DNA from: Chitinophaga sp. LS1
Lineage (GTDB): Bacteria; Bacteroidota; Bacteroidia; Chitinophagales; Chitinophagaceae
DNA length: 64,000 nt
Assembly (NCBI RefSeq): GCF_034274695.1
Contig: NZ_CP128362.1
Coordinates: forward strand, 4,466,501 to 4,530,500
Reading direction: 5' to 3'
Position numbers and translations under genes: made by a program. Shown one piece after another: positions 49,629-56,991 of this stretch (positions are counted from its first letter, which is position 1; every line of letters starts with the position of its first letter). Under the pieces are notes generated by a model. It did no database searches, had not been told where the DNA came from, and saw only the letters and a list, made by a program, of their open reading frames with translations.

Positions 49629-51287
49629 CTATTTTGAAATAATTTTACCATATTCCATTTCTATAATCCTATCGAATTGTTCTGCATATTTATCATCATG
49701 AGAAACCATCATAACCGTCTTCCCTCTTTGACGCAGGGAGGATAGTATTTCAAGGTAATAGAACTTTTTAAACTCAGGATCCTGGTCCGCCGTTACCTCA
49801 TCCAGGATCATAACGGGGTTATCTTCCAGCAACACACATATTAAGGCCAGCCGTTTGCGCTGTCCGGTGGATAATCTTACATTGCTGAAATTTAATCCCT
49901 CGAAATGTGTTTTATGTGAAAGAGCCATCAGGTTGATATACTCATTTACTTTTTCTTCGTTGAGGTCTTTCACACCATATATCTTTGGAAACAGGTGGAA
50001 ATCTGTAAAAATAGCGGAGAAAACGGACCTGTATTCTTCATTGTCATAAAGAGAAATATCTTTTCCATTATAAAGAATCCGGCCGGAGCTGGGATGATAG
50101 AGATTGGTAAGTACTTTCAGCATGGTTGATTTTCCACTTCCGTTACCACCTACAATACATACCAGTTCACCTTTCTTTAAAACAAGATCAATAGGGCCTA
50201 AAGAAAAGGAAGATTGATTTTCCTCATCTATATATTCATAACAAACTTTCTCCAGCCTCAGCTCCTCAAAAGGAGGGAGTGGTTGTTTCTTTTGAGTGGT
50301 ATCATTATTCCGTAATGATTGAATCTTGTTTTCCAGTTGTTGTATGTTCTTAGTAGCGTGGATAGCTTTAATGAACAGGGGAATAGTGGTGACAATATTT
50401 TCCAGTGGTCCTATAATGAACAGGATAGATGCTGTAAGGCGGGTGAGGGTACCGGCATACAATGTAAGGAATTGCGGGAGTAAAAATACTACACATGCCA
50501 GTAATAAATAAAATACTATTTCGGAAAACATGAATCCTACTGCGAAGTGTAAACCGTTTTTTACTTTGTTATCTTTTCCTTCCAGTGCAGTTTGTTTAAT
50601 GTCAAAATATAATTGTTCATTTTTTAATGAACTTATTTTTATTTCCTTAAATCCTTCCACGAGGTTTTCTATATGATCATAGAATGCGGCTTCATTCCTA
50701 TTGGTCAGCATCATTGCCTCATTCACTTCTTTTTGTCTTCTGAAATAATAGGTGACCGCTATCACCAGCACCAGGATGGTAACGAGGAAAGCGGTGACAG
50801 AAAGGATCGCAATATAAATTAATGCAAAGAATACAAGGATGGCTGCCTGAAAGCCATTGATGATCATTGCCGCCGATTGAGAAATAAAGTTGGTGTCGTT
50901 GGAAACACGTGTAAAGATCTGGTCCTTCCCGATAGATTCCATGGATGATAAATCACATTGCCGCAGTTTATTCAGTATTCGCAATCTGAGGTTATATACA
51001 GAGTTCTCGACAATCTCAACAGATTGCCGCAGAATATACCTTTTAGTAATGAAAAATATAAGTAACGCAACGCCAAAGGCTATCAGGTAGCGGATATTTA
51101 CGGTACCTTCTCCGGCTGAATTGGCCGCACTGTTTAGTGTGGATAATAAAATTGCATTAACAAGTCCAGATACTATCGTATTAAAGATGATCGTCTTTTT
51201 GGGAATATCAGCATGCTGGAGAATCATATTGGCGTAGATCTTGAATCCACTCATTTTACCAGCATCATTTTTCTTTTGATCAGGCAT
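49629..51287 (-). CDS. ABC transporter of the cyclic-peptide export (SyrD/PvdE) type
   Basis: 552 residues with fused membrane and ATPase domains. The N-terminal region (about 25-330) has roughly six hydrophobic helices. The ATPase domain (about 345-552) has Walker A G-G-N-G-S-G-K-S-T near 379, the signature L-S-T-G-Q-R-K-R near 472, Walker B V-M-I-L-D-E near 490 and the H-loop S-H-D near 530. The L-S-T-G-Q signature and single half-transporter form match exporters of lipopeptides and pyoverdine precursors, which work as homodimers in the inner membrane. It is the first gene of the leftward operon, 9 bp before the FAAL-PKS start, so product export is the natural role. Periplasmic maturation, as in pyoverdine, is possible but no periplasmic enzyme is visible. 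Confidence 0.9.
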   Translation of the reverse strand: MPDQKKNDAGKMSGFKIYANMILQHADIPKKTIIFNTIVSGLVNAILLSTLNSAANSAGEGTVNIRYLIAFGVALLIFFITKRYILRQSVEIVENSVYNLRLRILNKLRQCDLSSMESIGKDQIFTRVSNDTNFISQSAAMIINGFQAAILVFFALIYIAILSVTAFLVTILVLVIAVTYYFRRQKEVNEAMMLTNRNEAAFYDHIENLVEGFKEIKISSLKNEQLYFDIKQTALEGKDNKVKNGLHFAVGFMFSEIVFYLLLACVVFLLPQFLTLYAGTLTRLTASILFIIGPLENIVTTIPLFIKAIHATKNIQQLENKIQSLRNNDTTQKKQPLPPFEELRLEKVCYEYIDEENQSSFSLGPIDLVLKKGELVCIVGGNGSGKSTMLKVLTNLYHPSSGRILYNGKDISLYDNEEYRSVFSAIFTDFHLFPKIYGVKDLNEEKVNEYINLMALSHKTHFEGLNFSNVRLSTGQRKRLALICVLLEDNPVMILDEVTADQDPEFKKFYYLEILSSLRQRGKTVMMVSHDDKYAEQFDRIIEMEYGKIISK

Positions 51288-51440
51288 ATCTTAATAGGAT
51301 GAAAATATTTCCCGAGGGTTGTGGGAATCCATTGTAAATTACGATCTGTCGGTTTATGCAAAACCACATATTTCGGTAGTCTTTTCTAGCGCTATATATT
51401 ATTAAGATATTATGTGATTCAGTCGAAATCTCTGCAGTAG

Positions 51441-51647
51441 TCCCAAAAGCAATTCACCGAAAAAATCATTCATTCATATATTTCTTTACTTACCACTTTA
51501 TTAATTATAAAGACCTTATCTGAAGTTTGGAAGAGGAGGTTCAATTTATCGTATGCGACGACCGGGACGGATTATGACTGGAGATGGGCGGAGCAATGGT
51601 TTCCGCATGTGGCTTGGTATTTATATGCGATAGCTGTAAAGGAATAA
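51441..51647 (+). pseudogene. Unidentified coding remnant (C-terminal tail)
   Basis: A frame open from about 51441 to TAA 51645-51647 has a coding-like second half (from about 51510): many Trp, Tyr and Phe residues, ending W-Y-L-Y-A-I-A-V-K-E. This looks like the last 45 residues of a secreted or carbohydrate-active protein whose body is gone. No start codon or ribosome site is apparent. A 55-bp repeat copy begins within five bases of the stop. I cannot name the family. Confidence 0.3.
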
Positions 51648-51737
51648 AACCTTCATGAAAGAGGGAATTCACCAACGGGGAATGAAAACCATTTTCAGAA
51701 AAAACCCTCATGAACCGGGTTCACAAACGACTATGAA
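51648..51737. repeat. Two 55-bp repeat copies left of the IS110 element
   Basis: TTCATGAAAGAGGGAATTCA begins at 51652 and matches the six-copy array at 53194-53523. A degenerate second copy starts at about 51707 (TCATGAACCGGGTTCAC), exactly 55 bp later. The array therefore extends on both sides of the transposase gene, as if the IS element had landed inside it. Confidence 0.65.
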
Positions 51738-51738
51738 A

Positions 51739-51769
51739 ATGGTGGTACCTTCGACAAAAGTACTACCAT
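51739..51769 (+). promoter_or_regulatory. Hairpin overlapping the transposase start codon
   Basis: 51739-51748 and 51760-51769 pair over 10 bp with one G-U wobble around an 11-nt loop. The right arm contains the first two bases of the transposase ATG (51768), so in RNA the start could be masked, limiting expression from outside transcription, as known for several insertion sequences. Confidence 0.45.
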
Positions 51770-52942
51770 GGAACAATCACATATCAGTTTTGAACAGGTT
51801 GTGAGTCGCGGCTGTGGCCTCGATGTTCACCAGGAGAATGTAGTAGCCACCATCAGAGGAAATGGGTTGGAAGAACAAACCCGCACTTTTAGCACTTTCA
51901 CAAGTTCACTTAGGGACCTGGTAGCTTGGCTTGAAGAATCCGGCATTACACATGTCGCAATGGAGAGCACGGGGTTTACTGGAAGCCTGTTTTTAATATA
52001 CTGGAACCTCACTTTGAACTTATTCTGGTCAATGCCCGGCATATTAAATATGTGCCGGGGCATAAGACCGATCGCAATGACAGTGCCTGGATTGCAAAAT
52101 TATTGCTAAGCGGGCTACTAAAGGGAAGTTTTATTCCACCGCAATACACTCGCGAATTACGGGAATTGTACCGATACAAACGTAAAGTAATAGGACAGCG
52201 GTCCAGTGAATATAACCGGTTACAGAACATTTTAGAGACAGCCAATATCAAATTGAGCACTGTAGTCAGTGATGTATTCGGTGTAAGTGGCTGGTCAATG
52301 ATCACTGCCATTATTGAAGGAGAACAGGATCCTATGATATTGGCCAATTTGGCAAAAGGTAGGCTCAAAATCAAAAAACAAGAGCTTATTCTTGCATTAG
52401 AAGGCCATCTCAATGAGCATCACCGTTTTATGCTCAGCCTGTCTAAAACTGTTATTTTACAGCTAAATGACCTACTTGGTCAGGTGGATAACCGTATAGA
52501 TCAGTACTTAAAAAAATGGGAGGAAGAAGTAAAATTACTTCAGACTATTCCCGGAGTACAAAAACAAACAGCTACCGCCATCTTAGCCGAAATAGGTACA
52601 GATATGCATGCGTTCCCTAATCAGCATCATTTGGCTAGTTGGTGTGGTTTATGTCCTGGTAATAATGAAAGTGCCGGAAAAAAGAAAAGTGAAAGAATCA
52701 ATCATGGCAACAGATCCCTTAAAACCGCACTCGTGGAAGCAGCATGGGCTGCAGCACATACGAAAGATACTTATCTGAAAAGAAAATATTATACTTTGAG
52801 TATACGAAGAGGCAAAAAACGAGCACTTATTGCAATTTCACACAAAATCCTAATTGCCGCTTATTTTATACTCAAAAATAGAGTGCCATATATGGAACCT
52901 GATAATCAGGAGTGGCTAAAAAAAGAAAGCAGGCGCAGATAA
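51768..52942 (+). pseudogene. IS110-family transposase, frameshifted
   Basis: Two overlapping frames give one IS110/IS1111-type DEDD transposase. Frame A (from ATG 51768) has G-L-D-V-H-Q (first Asp) and A-M-E-S-T-G (Glu). Frame B then continues as V-Y-W-K-P and N-A-R-H-I-K, with H-K-T-D-R-N-D (the two further Asp) and the C-terminal Transposase_20 domain (I-P-G-V-Q-K-Q-T-A near 52545, W-C-G-L-C-P-G near 52640), ending TAA 52942. The switch falls at the GGGG run 51971-51974; one extra G would restore a single frame of about 390 codons. A base deletion is the simplest reading, making the element defective unless ribosomal slippage occurs at the G run. IS110 members are not generally known to need a programmed frameshift. 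Confidence 0.85.
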
Positions 52943-52963
52943 ATAATTATCTCAGACGCCTGC
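52929..52963. terminator. Hairpin at the end of the IS110 transposase
   Basis: GCAGGCG (52929-52935) pairs with CGCCTGC (52957-52963), and AGATAA (52937-52942) with TTATCT (52947-52952), with a small internal loop. The stop codon of the transposase lies in the left arm. There is no T-run, so it may be an RNA structure or IS-end feature rather than a classical terminator. Confidence 0.4.
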
Positions 52964-53193
52964 GCGAGCTTGAGGCATTACCCCCATCTCAATAAGATTA
53001 CTAAGTTACAAAAATCGACCTTTTATTGGTGCTTTTTCAGCCTGTAGAAAAAACTGATTTAAGACTCTAAGTACAAACGATTGTTGCTATAAGCACGAAA
53101 AGAAAATTTTAATCCTATAGAGTCATATCAAATTATGGCCTGGACGAACTATTTTCAAAGAAAAAGGGACACTGAGATTTGTCCAAAGAAAAC
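52964..53193. other. Non-coding right part of the IS110 element, possible guide (bridge) RNA region
   Basis: 230 bp without a credible gene lie between the transposase end hairpin and the six-copy repeat array. In the IS1111 branch of the IS110 family the long non-coding end lies downstream of the transposase and encodes the bridge RNA; here the upstream non-coding end is very short (about 30-60 bp) and the downstream one long, which fits that arrangement. The exact right end was not determined. Repeat-like pieces (TTTTCAAAGAAAA) at 53152-53164 suggest array sequence resumes from about there. Confidence 0.3.
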
Positions 53194-53523
53194 ATTCATG
53201 AAAGAGGGAAGTCACCAATGGGGAATGAATACCGTTTTCAAAGAAAATATTCATGAAAGAGGGAATTCACCAATGGTGAATGAATACCATGTTCAAAGAA
53301 AACATTCATGAAAGAGGGAATTCACCAACGGGGGATGAATATCATTTTCAAAGGAAACATTTATGAAAGAGGGTATTCACCAACGGGGAATGAATACCAT
53401 TTTCAAATAAAACATTCATGAAAGAGGGAATTCACCAATGGGGGATGAATACCGTTTTCAAAGAAAATATTCATGAAAGAGGGAATTCACCAATGGTGAA
53501 TGAATATCATTTTCAAGAAAAAG
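53194..53523. repeat. 55-bp tandem repeat, six copies
   Basis: Copies start at 53194, 53249, 53304, 53359, 53414 and 53469, exactly 55 bp apart. Each begins ATTCATGAAAGAGGGAATTC (with few changes). Inside each unit are small inverted repeats: ATTCACC-AAT-GGTGAAT in two copies, and GTTTTC-AAA-GAAAA(C) at unit joins. 55 is not a multiple of three and stops occur, so it is not coding. No unique spacers exist, so it is not a CRISPR. Isolated copies lie left of the IS110 element and near 58811. Confidence 0.85.
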
Positions 53524-53557
53524 GGAGCGTATCAAAAGTATGATACACTCCCTTTTT
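53517..53557. terminator. Bidirectional intrinsic terminator after the desaturase
   Basis: GGGAG-C-GTATCA (53523-53534) pairs with TGATAC-A-CTCCC (53541-53552) with one mismatch and a 6-nt loop, flanked by A-rich and six-T tracts. It lies 20 bp beyond the stop of the leftward desaturase gene and would end its transcript; it also closes the repeat array. Confidence 0.8.
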
Positions 53558-53577
53558 TATAAATTTCTCTTTTCTAT

Positions 53578-54564
53578 TTAGAGAGATACCTGTTCTTCTT
53601 TCTCTTTCACAATCTTCACTTTCTCCTTCCTCAACACTCTTGAATACAATGAAAGCTTTGGATTGAAAATAAACAACCATATCAGCTTAGACCATGACTG
53701 ATGTGACAGCAATGAATCATAATAAGCCGGTGCCTTTGATTTAATCTGTGGCAGTTTGTTCCATGGAATGGAAGGGAAATCATGGTGTTCATTATGATAT
53801 CCCACATTGAACGCTACTTTATTCAGCGGACCATAATAGCTATATGTTTCCTGTACAGGATCCAGCGTCAGGTAGTGTTCCTGTATCCAGCGTGCGCCCA
53901 GCGGATGTAAACCTACTGAGAAGAAGAAGCTGGCCAGCATAAACACAAAAGCCTTGGGACCGATGAGGGCAATAATAGCTATATCAAAACTCAGCTGAAT
54001 CACCCAGTTCAATACCACCCAACGGTCAAACAGTTCGATGTTCAAACGGGCAGTACGGGTTACCTGGAATACCGGGAAGAACAGGAACCACATCATTTTG
54101 CTCAGTGGGTTGTTGCTTACCAGACGGGCTTCCCAGAAATCAGGCAGATCCGCATCCAGGTCATGTTCACCCTGGTAAGCGTGGTGCTTCAGGTGATATT
54201 TCTGGAAAGAGGCGGAGCTGGCGAAGATATGTGGCAGGTTGGCAATCATACCAGCCAGCATATTGGGTAATTTACCTTTGAAGATAAGACCGTGACTGGA
54301 CTCATGAATCATTACCCACAGGGCATGGCTGATAAATGCACCCACCAGGTAGGCTGCGCCAAATACCATCCACCAGGAATGATCATTTACCCAGTATGAT
54401 ATGGCGACCTGTGCTCCAACGAGCCCAAGAATCAGGAATATGGTGTATGGATTTTTTCCTACGAGTTCCCTCATCTCCGGGTGTTCTTTAAGGATTTGTC
54501 GAACTCTCACATGGTGCGGATTTGGATCCGTACTCCAGGTAAAATCAGTAGGCTTGTTAGTCAT
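53578..54564 (-). CDS. Fatty acid desaturase resembling sphingolipid delta-4 desaturase (DEGS1-like)
   Basis: 328 residues, membrane-bound di-iron desaturase. Three His boxes: H-E-S-S-H (87-91), H-L-K-H-H (124-128) and H-N-E-H-H (about 257-261), with hydrophobic helices near 41-60, 63-85, 190-225. The N-terminus (D-F-T-W-S-T-D-P-N-P-H near 7-17, then I-L-K-E-H-P-E) and the tail around the last box (G-Y-H-N-E-H-H-D-F-P-S-I-P-W, then A-P-A-Y-Y-D) follow the eukaryotic dihydroceramide delta-4 desaturase pattern. Sphingolipids are common in Bacteroidota, so a dihydroceramide or other membrane lipid may be the substrate. It ends at a strong terminator and appears monocistronic. Confidence 0.85.
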   Translation of the reverse strand: MTNKPTDFTWSTDPNPHHVRVRQILKEHPEMRELVGKNPYTIFLILGLVGAQVAISYWVNDHSWWMVFGAAYLVGAFISHALWVMIHESSHGLIFKGKLPNMLAGMIANLPHIFASSASFQKYHLKHHAYQGEHDLDADLPDFWEARLVSNNPLSKMMWFLFFPVFQVTRTARLNIELFDRWVVLNWVIQLSFDIAIIALIGPKAFVFMLASFFFSVGLHPLGARWIQEHYLTLDPVQETYSYYGPLNKVAFNVGYHNEHHDFPSIPWNKLPQIKSKAPAYYDSLLSHQSWSKLIWLFIFNPKLSLYSRVLRKEKVKIVKEKEEQVSL

Positions 54565-54830
54565 GCGCTGTTTATAGATTGTTTGTAATTGTTTCTGATC
54601 TTGTTGTGGTATTCCGCCTTAAATTGTTCGCTCTATAGGTCTCACATGATTCGTCTTATTGGCATGGAAATACTTCTGGCAGGCAAAATATAAAAAATAA
54701 TTTATATGCTATTGATATTAGTTCGCCTGGTGTCCAAAATAGTTGATTCTTTTTGTTTTACAAGCAGACTCACACGAAAAATATTTTGAGTAGCTTTCTT
54801 CGACTGTTTTTCGACCGTACTATAAGCTTA

Positions 54831-55039
54831 CTTCGACGCTTCTTCGACGCTTCTTCGACGCTTCTTCGATGCCTCTTCGATGCCTCTTCGATGCCTCTTC
54901 GATGCCTCTTCGATGCTTCTTCGATGCTTCTTCGATGCTTCTTCGATGCTTCTTCGATGCTTCTTCGATGCTTCTTCGATGCCTCTTCGATGCCTCTTCG
55001 ATGCTTCTTCGATGCTTCTTCGATGCCTCTTCTATACTT
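54831..55039. repeat. 11-bp tandem repeat, about 19 copies
   Basis: From 54831 the unit CTTCGA(T/C)GC(T/C)T repeats every 11 bp about 19 times, with C/T variation at two positions. Variants are clustered (CTTCGACGCTT first, then blocks of CTTCGATGCCT and CTTCGATGCTT), as expected from unit duplication. A 113-codon frame (54753-55094) crosses it, but its protein is only an 11-residue low-complexity echo. The flanks 54565-54830 and 55040-55322 are AT-rich and contain no gene I can support; the desaturase promoter should be in the first. Confidence 0.85.
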
Positions 55040-55322
55040 CTATAATCTAATATTGATTTTCAAACTATTACATTACCAGTGCTCGGTAGTGTAGTTTGAA
55101 TTTTAGTCAGGCCGATGTTCTCCTTATTTGGCTCCAATACCAAAAAAGGTTAGATTTGCATTCTCCCATTTAATTCACAATACTACTCCCATTATTTAAT
55201 TCGTTGTAAAACAACTATTTGTATCCGAATACCGGCACATGGACATTTGTCATATGGCATTGTCATGCGAACTGGTCTAGGAGAGGTATGTGTATTAATT
55301 TTTACCTAATCGATAAAAACAT

Positions 55323-56510
55323 ATGGATAAGCTAAAACTGAAATTACAGGAGTACTATCAGCGTTGTCAGCAACCAGATTTGCGGACGAAGGCCGGCAGG
55401 GAAGAGGCCGGTGGTGCAGTTGTGCTGGAGATGGAAAATGATATTCTACTACAGTTCGGCTTGCCTACATCAAAGCGTTTTGTGCAGATATTGCATGACT
55501 TTGCCAGTCATCGTCAGCTGAGCGATCAGCTGCTGGATTATGTGAGTAAGAAGCTGAGAGCGGCAGCCCGCAGATATCTGCTGGCCCCGGTCGTGTCTGA
55601 CATCGATCAATTGCAACAGGCTGCCGATCAAAAACGCAGCCCCTATGATCTGCTGCCGGAACTGGGATACCCGGTCAATGACTTTTCAATCTTCCTGATC
55701 TCGGAAATATTATACCGTCGTAATATGCCAGCCGAAGAAGTGCTGGAAGAACTGAAAAAAGCACAGCACGGCGATGTATGGGATGACCTGCTTTCGCTGA
55801 ACAATGTCGTCAACTACACCCATCACGAGCTGTACAATCGCCTCCGCATGCAGGACCTCCGCATGATGGACGATTACCTGCAGTCCGTACGCCGCCAGGA
55901 AAAGGTAAAAGCCTCTAAAAAGGAAACCCCTGATACAGAAGGCTATACCCCTAACTACCGCATGGTTAGCAAAATTTTGGTAGAAGATATCGTATTTGAT
56001 GAGCATGCCAATCCAAGCCTGATCGGCAAACTGAAAGCTGGCAGCCGGTTTACCAAGATCACCATTAGCATGGAAATGGCTGCCCTGCACATGGTACTGG
56101 TCAGTGCCGGCGAAAAAGGGGCTCAGATCAGCGGTCTGCTGAAAAAGAGTAAACAACACCCCCCTGTAATCGATCTTCGGACAGAACTGGGCGATGTACT
56201 CACACTGGACAATTGCTACCTGGAAGTCTATAAACCCCAGCACAAGCGTGGACAGCAATGGGTAGAACCAAGAGATAGTGTGTTCTACCTGCACAAAATC
56301 CTCTCAAAAAAGGAATTTGAAAAGAAGAGTAAAGAAGAAGAAGTAAAACAAAAGATCCAGGAATGCCTTGATCTGATTGGAGGCTCCTATGGCTATTACC
56401 AGCGGATGCGTAAACTCGGTATTACCGATGAAGAAGCAAAGCTGAGAGCCGGTCTGCAGGATGAGCTGCTGTTTAAACTCAGCACCTTCCTTCATAAATT
56501 AAAGGATTAA
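55323..56510 (+). CDS. Orphan 395-residue cytoplasmic protein, function unknown
   Basis: A clean frame with normal codon use. No signal peptide or membrane helix. The first 210 residues look mostly helical (many Leu, Gln, Arg; L-R-A-A-A-R-R-Y-L-L near 79). About 211-325 looks beta-rich (Y-R-M-V-S-K-I-L-V-E-D-I-V-F-D, then G-S-R-F-T-K-I-T-I-S-M-E). A charged E/K-rich coiled-coil-like segment (about 330-350) precedes a helical tail. I recognise no catalytic motif or named family. It stands alone between two tandem repeat arrays and has its own terminator (56685-56717). Confidence 0.7.
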   Translation: MDKLKLKLQEYYQRCQQPDLRTKAGREEAGGAVVLEMENDILLQFGLPTSKRFVQILHDFASHRQLSDQLLDYVSKKLRAAARRYLLAPVVSDIDQLQQAADQKRSPYDLLPELGYPVNDFSIFLISEILYRRNMPAEEVLEELKKAQHGDVWDDLLSLNNVVNYTHHELYNRLRMQDLRMMDDYLQSVRRQEKVKASKKETPDTEGYTPNYRMVSKILVEDIVFDEHANPSLIGKLKAGSRFTKITISMEMAALHMVLVSAGEKGAQISGLLKKSKQHPPVIDLRTELGDVLTLDNCYLEVYKPQHKRGQQWVEPRDSVFYLHKILSKKEFEKKSKEEEVKQKIQECLDLIGGSYGYYQRMRKLGITDEEAKLRAGLQDELLFKLSTFLHKLKD

Positions 56511-56512
56511 TC

Positions 56513-56648
56513 TGCATTGAAAGGTAACCTGCATTGAAGGGTAACCTGCATTGAAAGGGAACCTACATTGAAGGGTCACCTGCATTGAAAGGTAATCTGC
56601 ATTGAAAGGGAACCTACATTGAAAGGGAACCTGCATTGAAGGGCTAAC
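56513..56648. repeat. 17-bp tandem repeat, eight copies
   Basis: TGCATTGAAAGGTAACC and close variants repeat eight times at 17-bp spacing, starting two bases after the stop codon of the orphan gene. Variation is at positions 2, 10, 13 and 14-16. The unit is not a multiple of three and lies wholly in the 3' untranslated region, before the terminator. Confidence 0.85.
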
Positions 56649-56684
56649 TTAAATTAAAGAACTAACCTTCGCACCATACAGATC

Positions 56685-56717
56685 AAAAAGGGGCTACCAG
56701 CAGGCAGTCCCTTTTTT
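56685..56717 (+). terminator. Intrinsic terminator for the orphan gene
   Basis: AAAAAGGGGCT (56685-56695) pairs with AGTCCCTTTTT (56706-56716) with one mismatch around a 10-nt loop, followed by T. It lies about 175 bp after the stop, so the 17-bp array is inside the transcript. Confidence 0.7.
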
Positions 56718-56819
56718 AGTTGGTTTTTGATTCCGGATAACATGAATCCCGATGTGTTCCCCCTATATAATAATACAATAAGTTAATTCACATGACAATC
56801 TTAACCCCTAACCCCCAAG

Positions 56820-56847
56820 TCCTGCTACCCTGCGCATGGTAGCAGGA
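56820..56847. other. 10-bp perfect hairpin of unknown role
   Basis: TCCTGCTACC (56820-56829) and GGTAGCAGGA (56838-56847) are perfect reverse complements around an 8-nt loop. No T-run follows on either strand. It lies between the convergent orphan and lipase genes; the rest of 56718-56991 shows nothing else I can identify. Confidence 0.4.
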
Positions 56848-56991
56848 ACATGGAAGTAAAGGACAACGTGCTTTTGCTTTTATCGACACAAACATACCGC
56901 TTAAAAACATCGAACCTGGTTAATCCGAAGTTAAGTGCTTAGTTAATTCCGTGTTAAGCGGTTTGATTTGATTCTGTACGGTTTAATATGA

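Noticed and set aside
51971..51974. Programmed ribosomal frameshift in the transposase
   Set aside because: Only a short G run, no clear slippery heptamer or stimulatory structure, and IS110 transposases are usually single-frame; simple mutation is more likely.
53194..53523. CRISPR array
   Set aside because: The 55-bp units abut directly with no unique spacers, and no cas genes are present.
54753..55094. 113-codon protein with FFDASSM-like repeats
   Set aside because: Most of it is the 11-bp DNA repeat read in frame (33-nt superperiod); no ribosome site and no normal protein composition.
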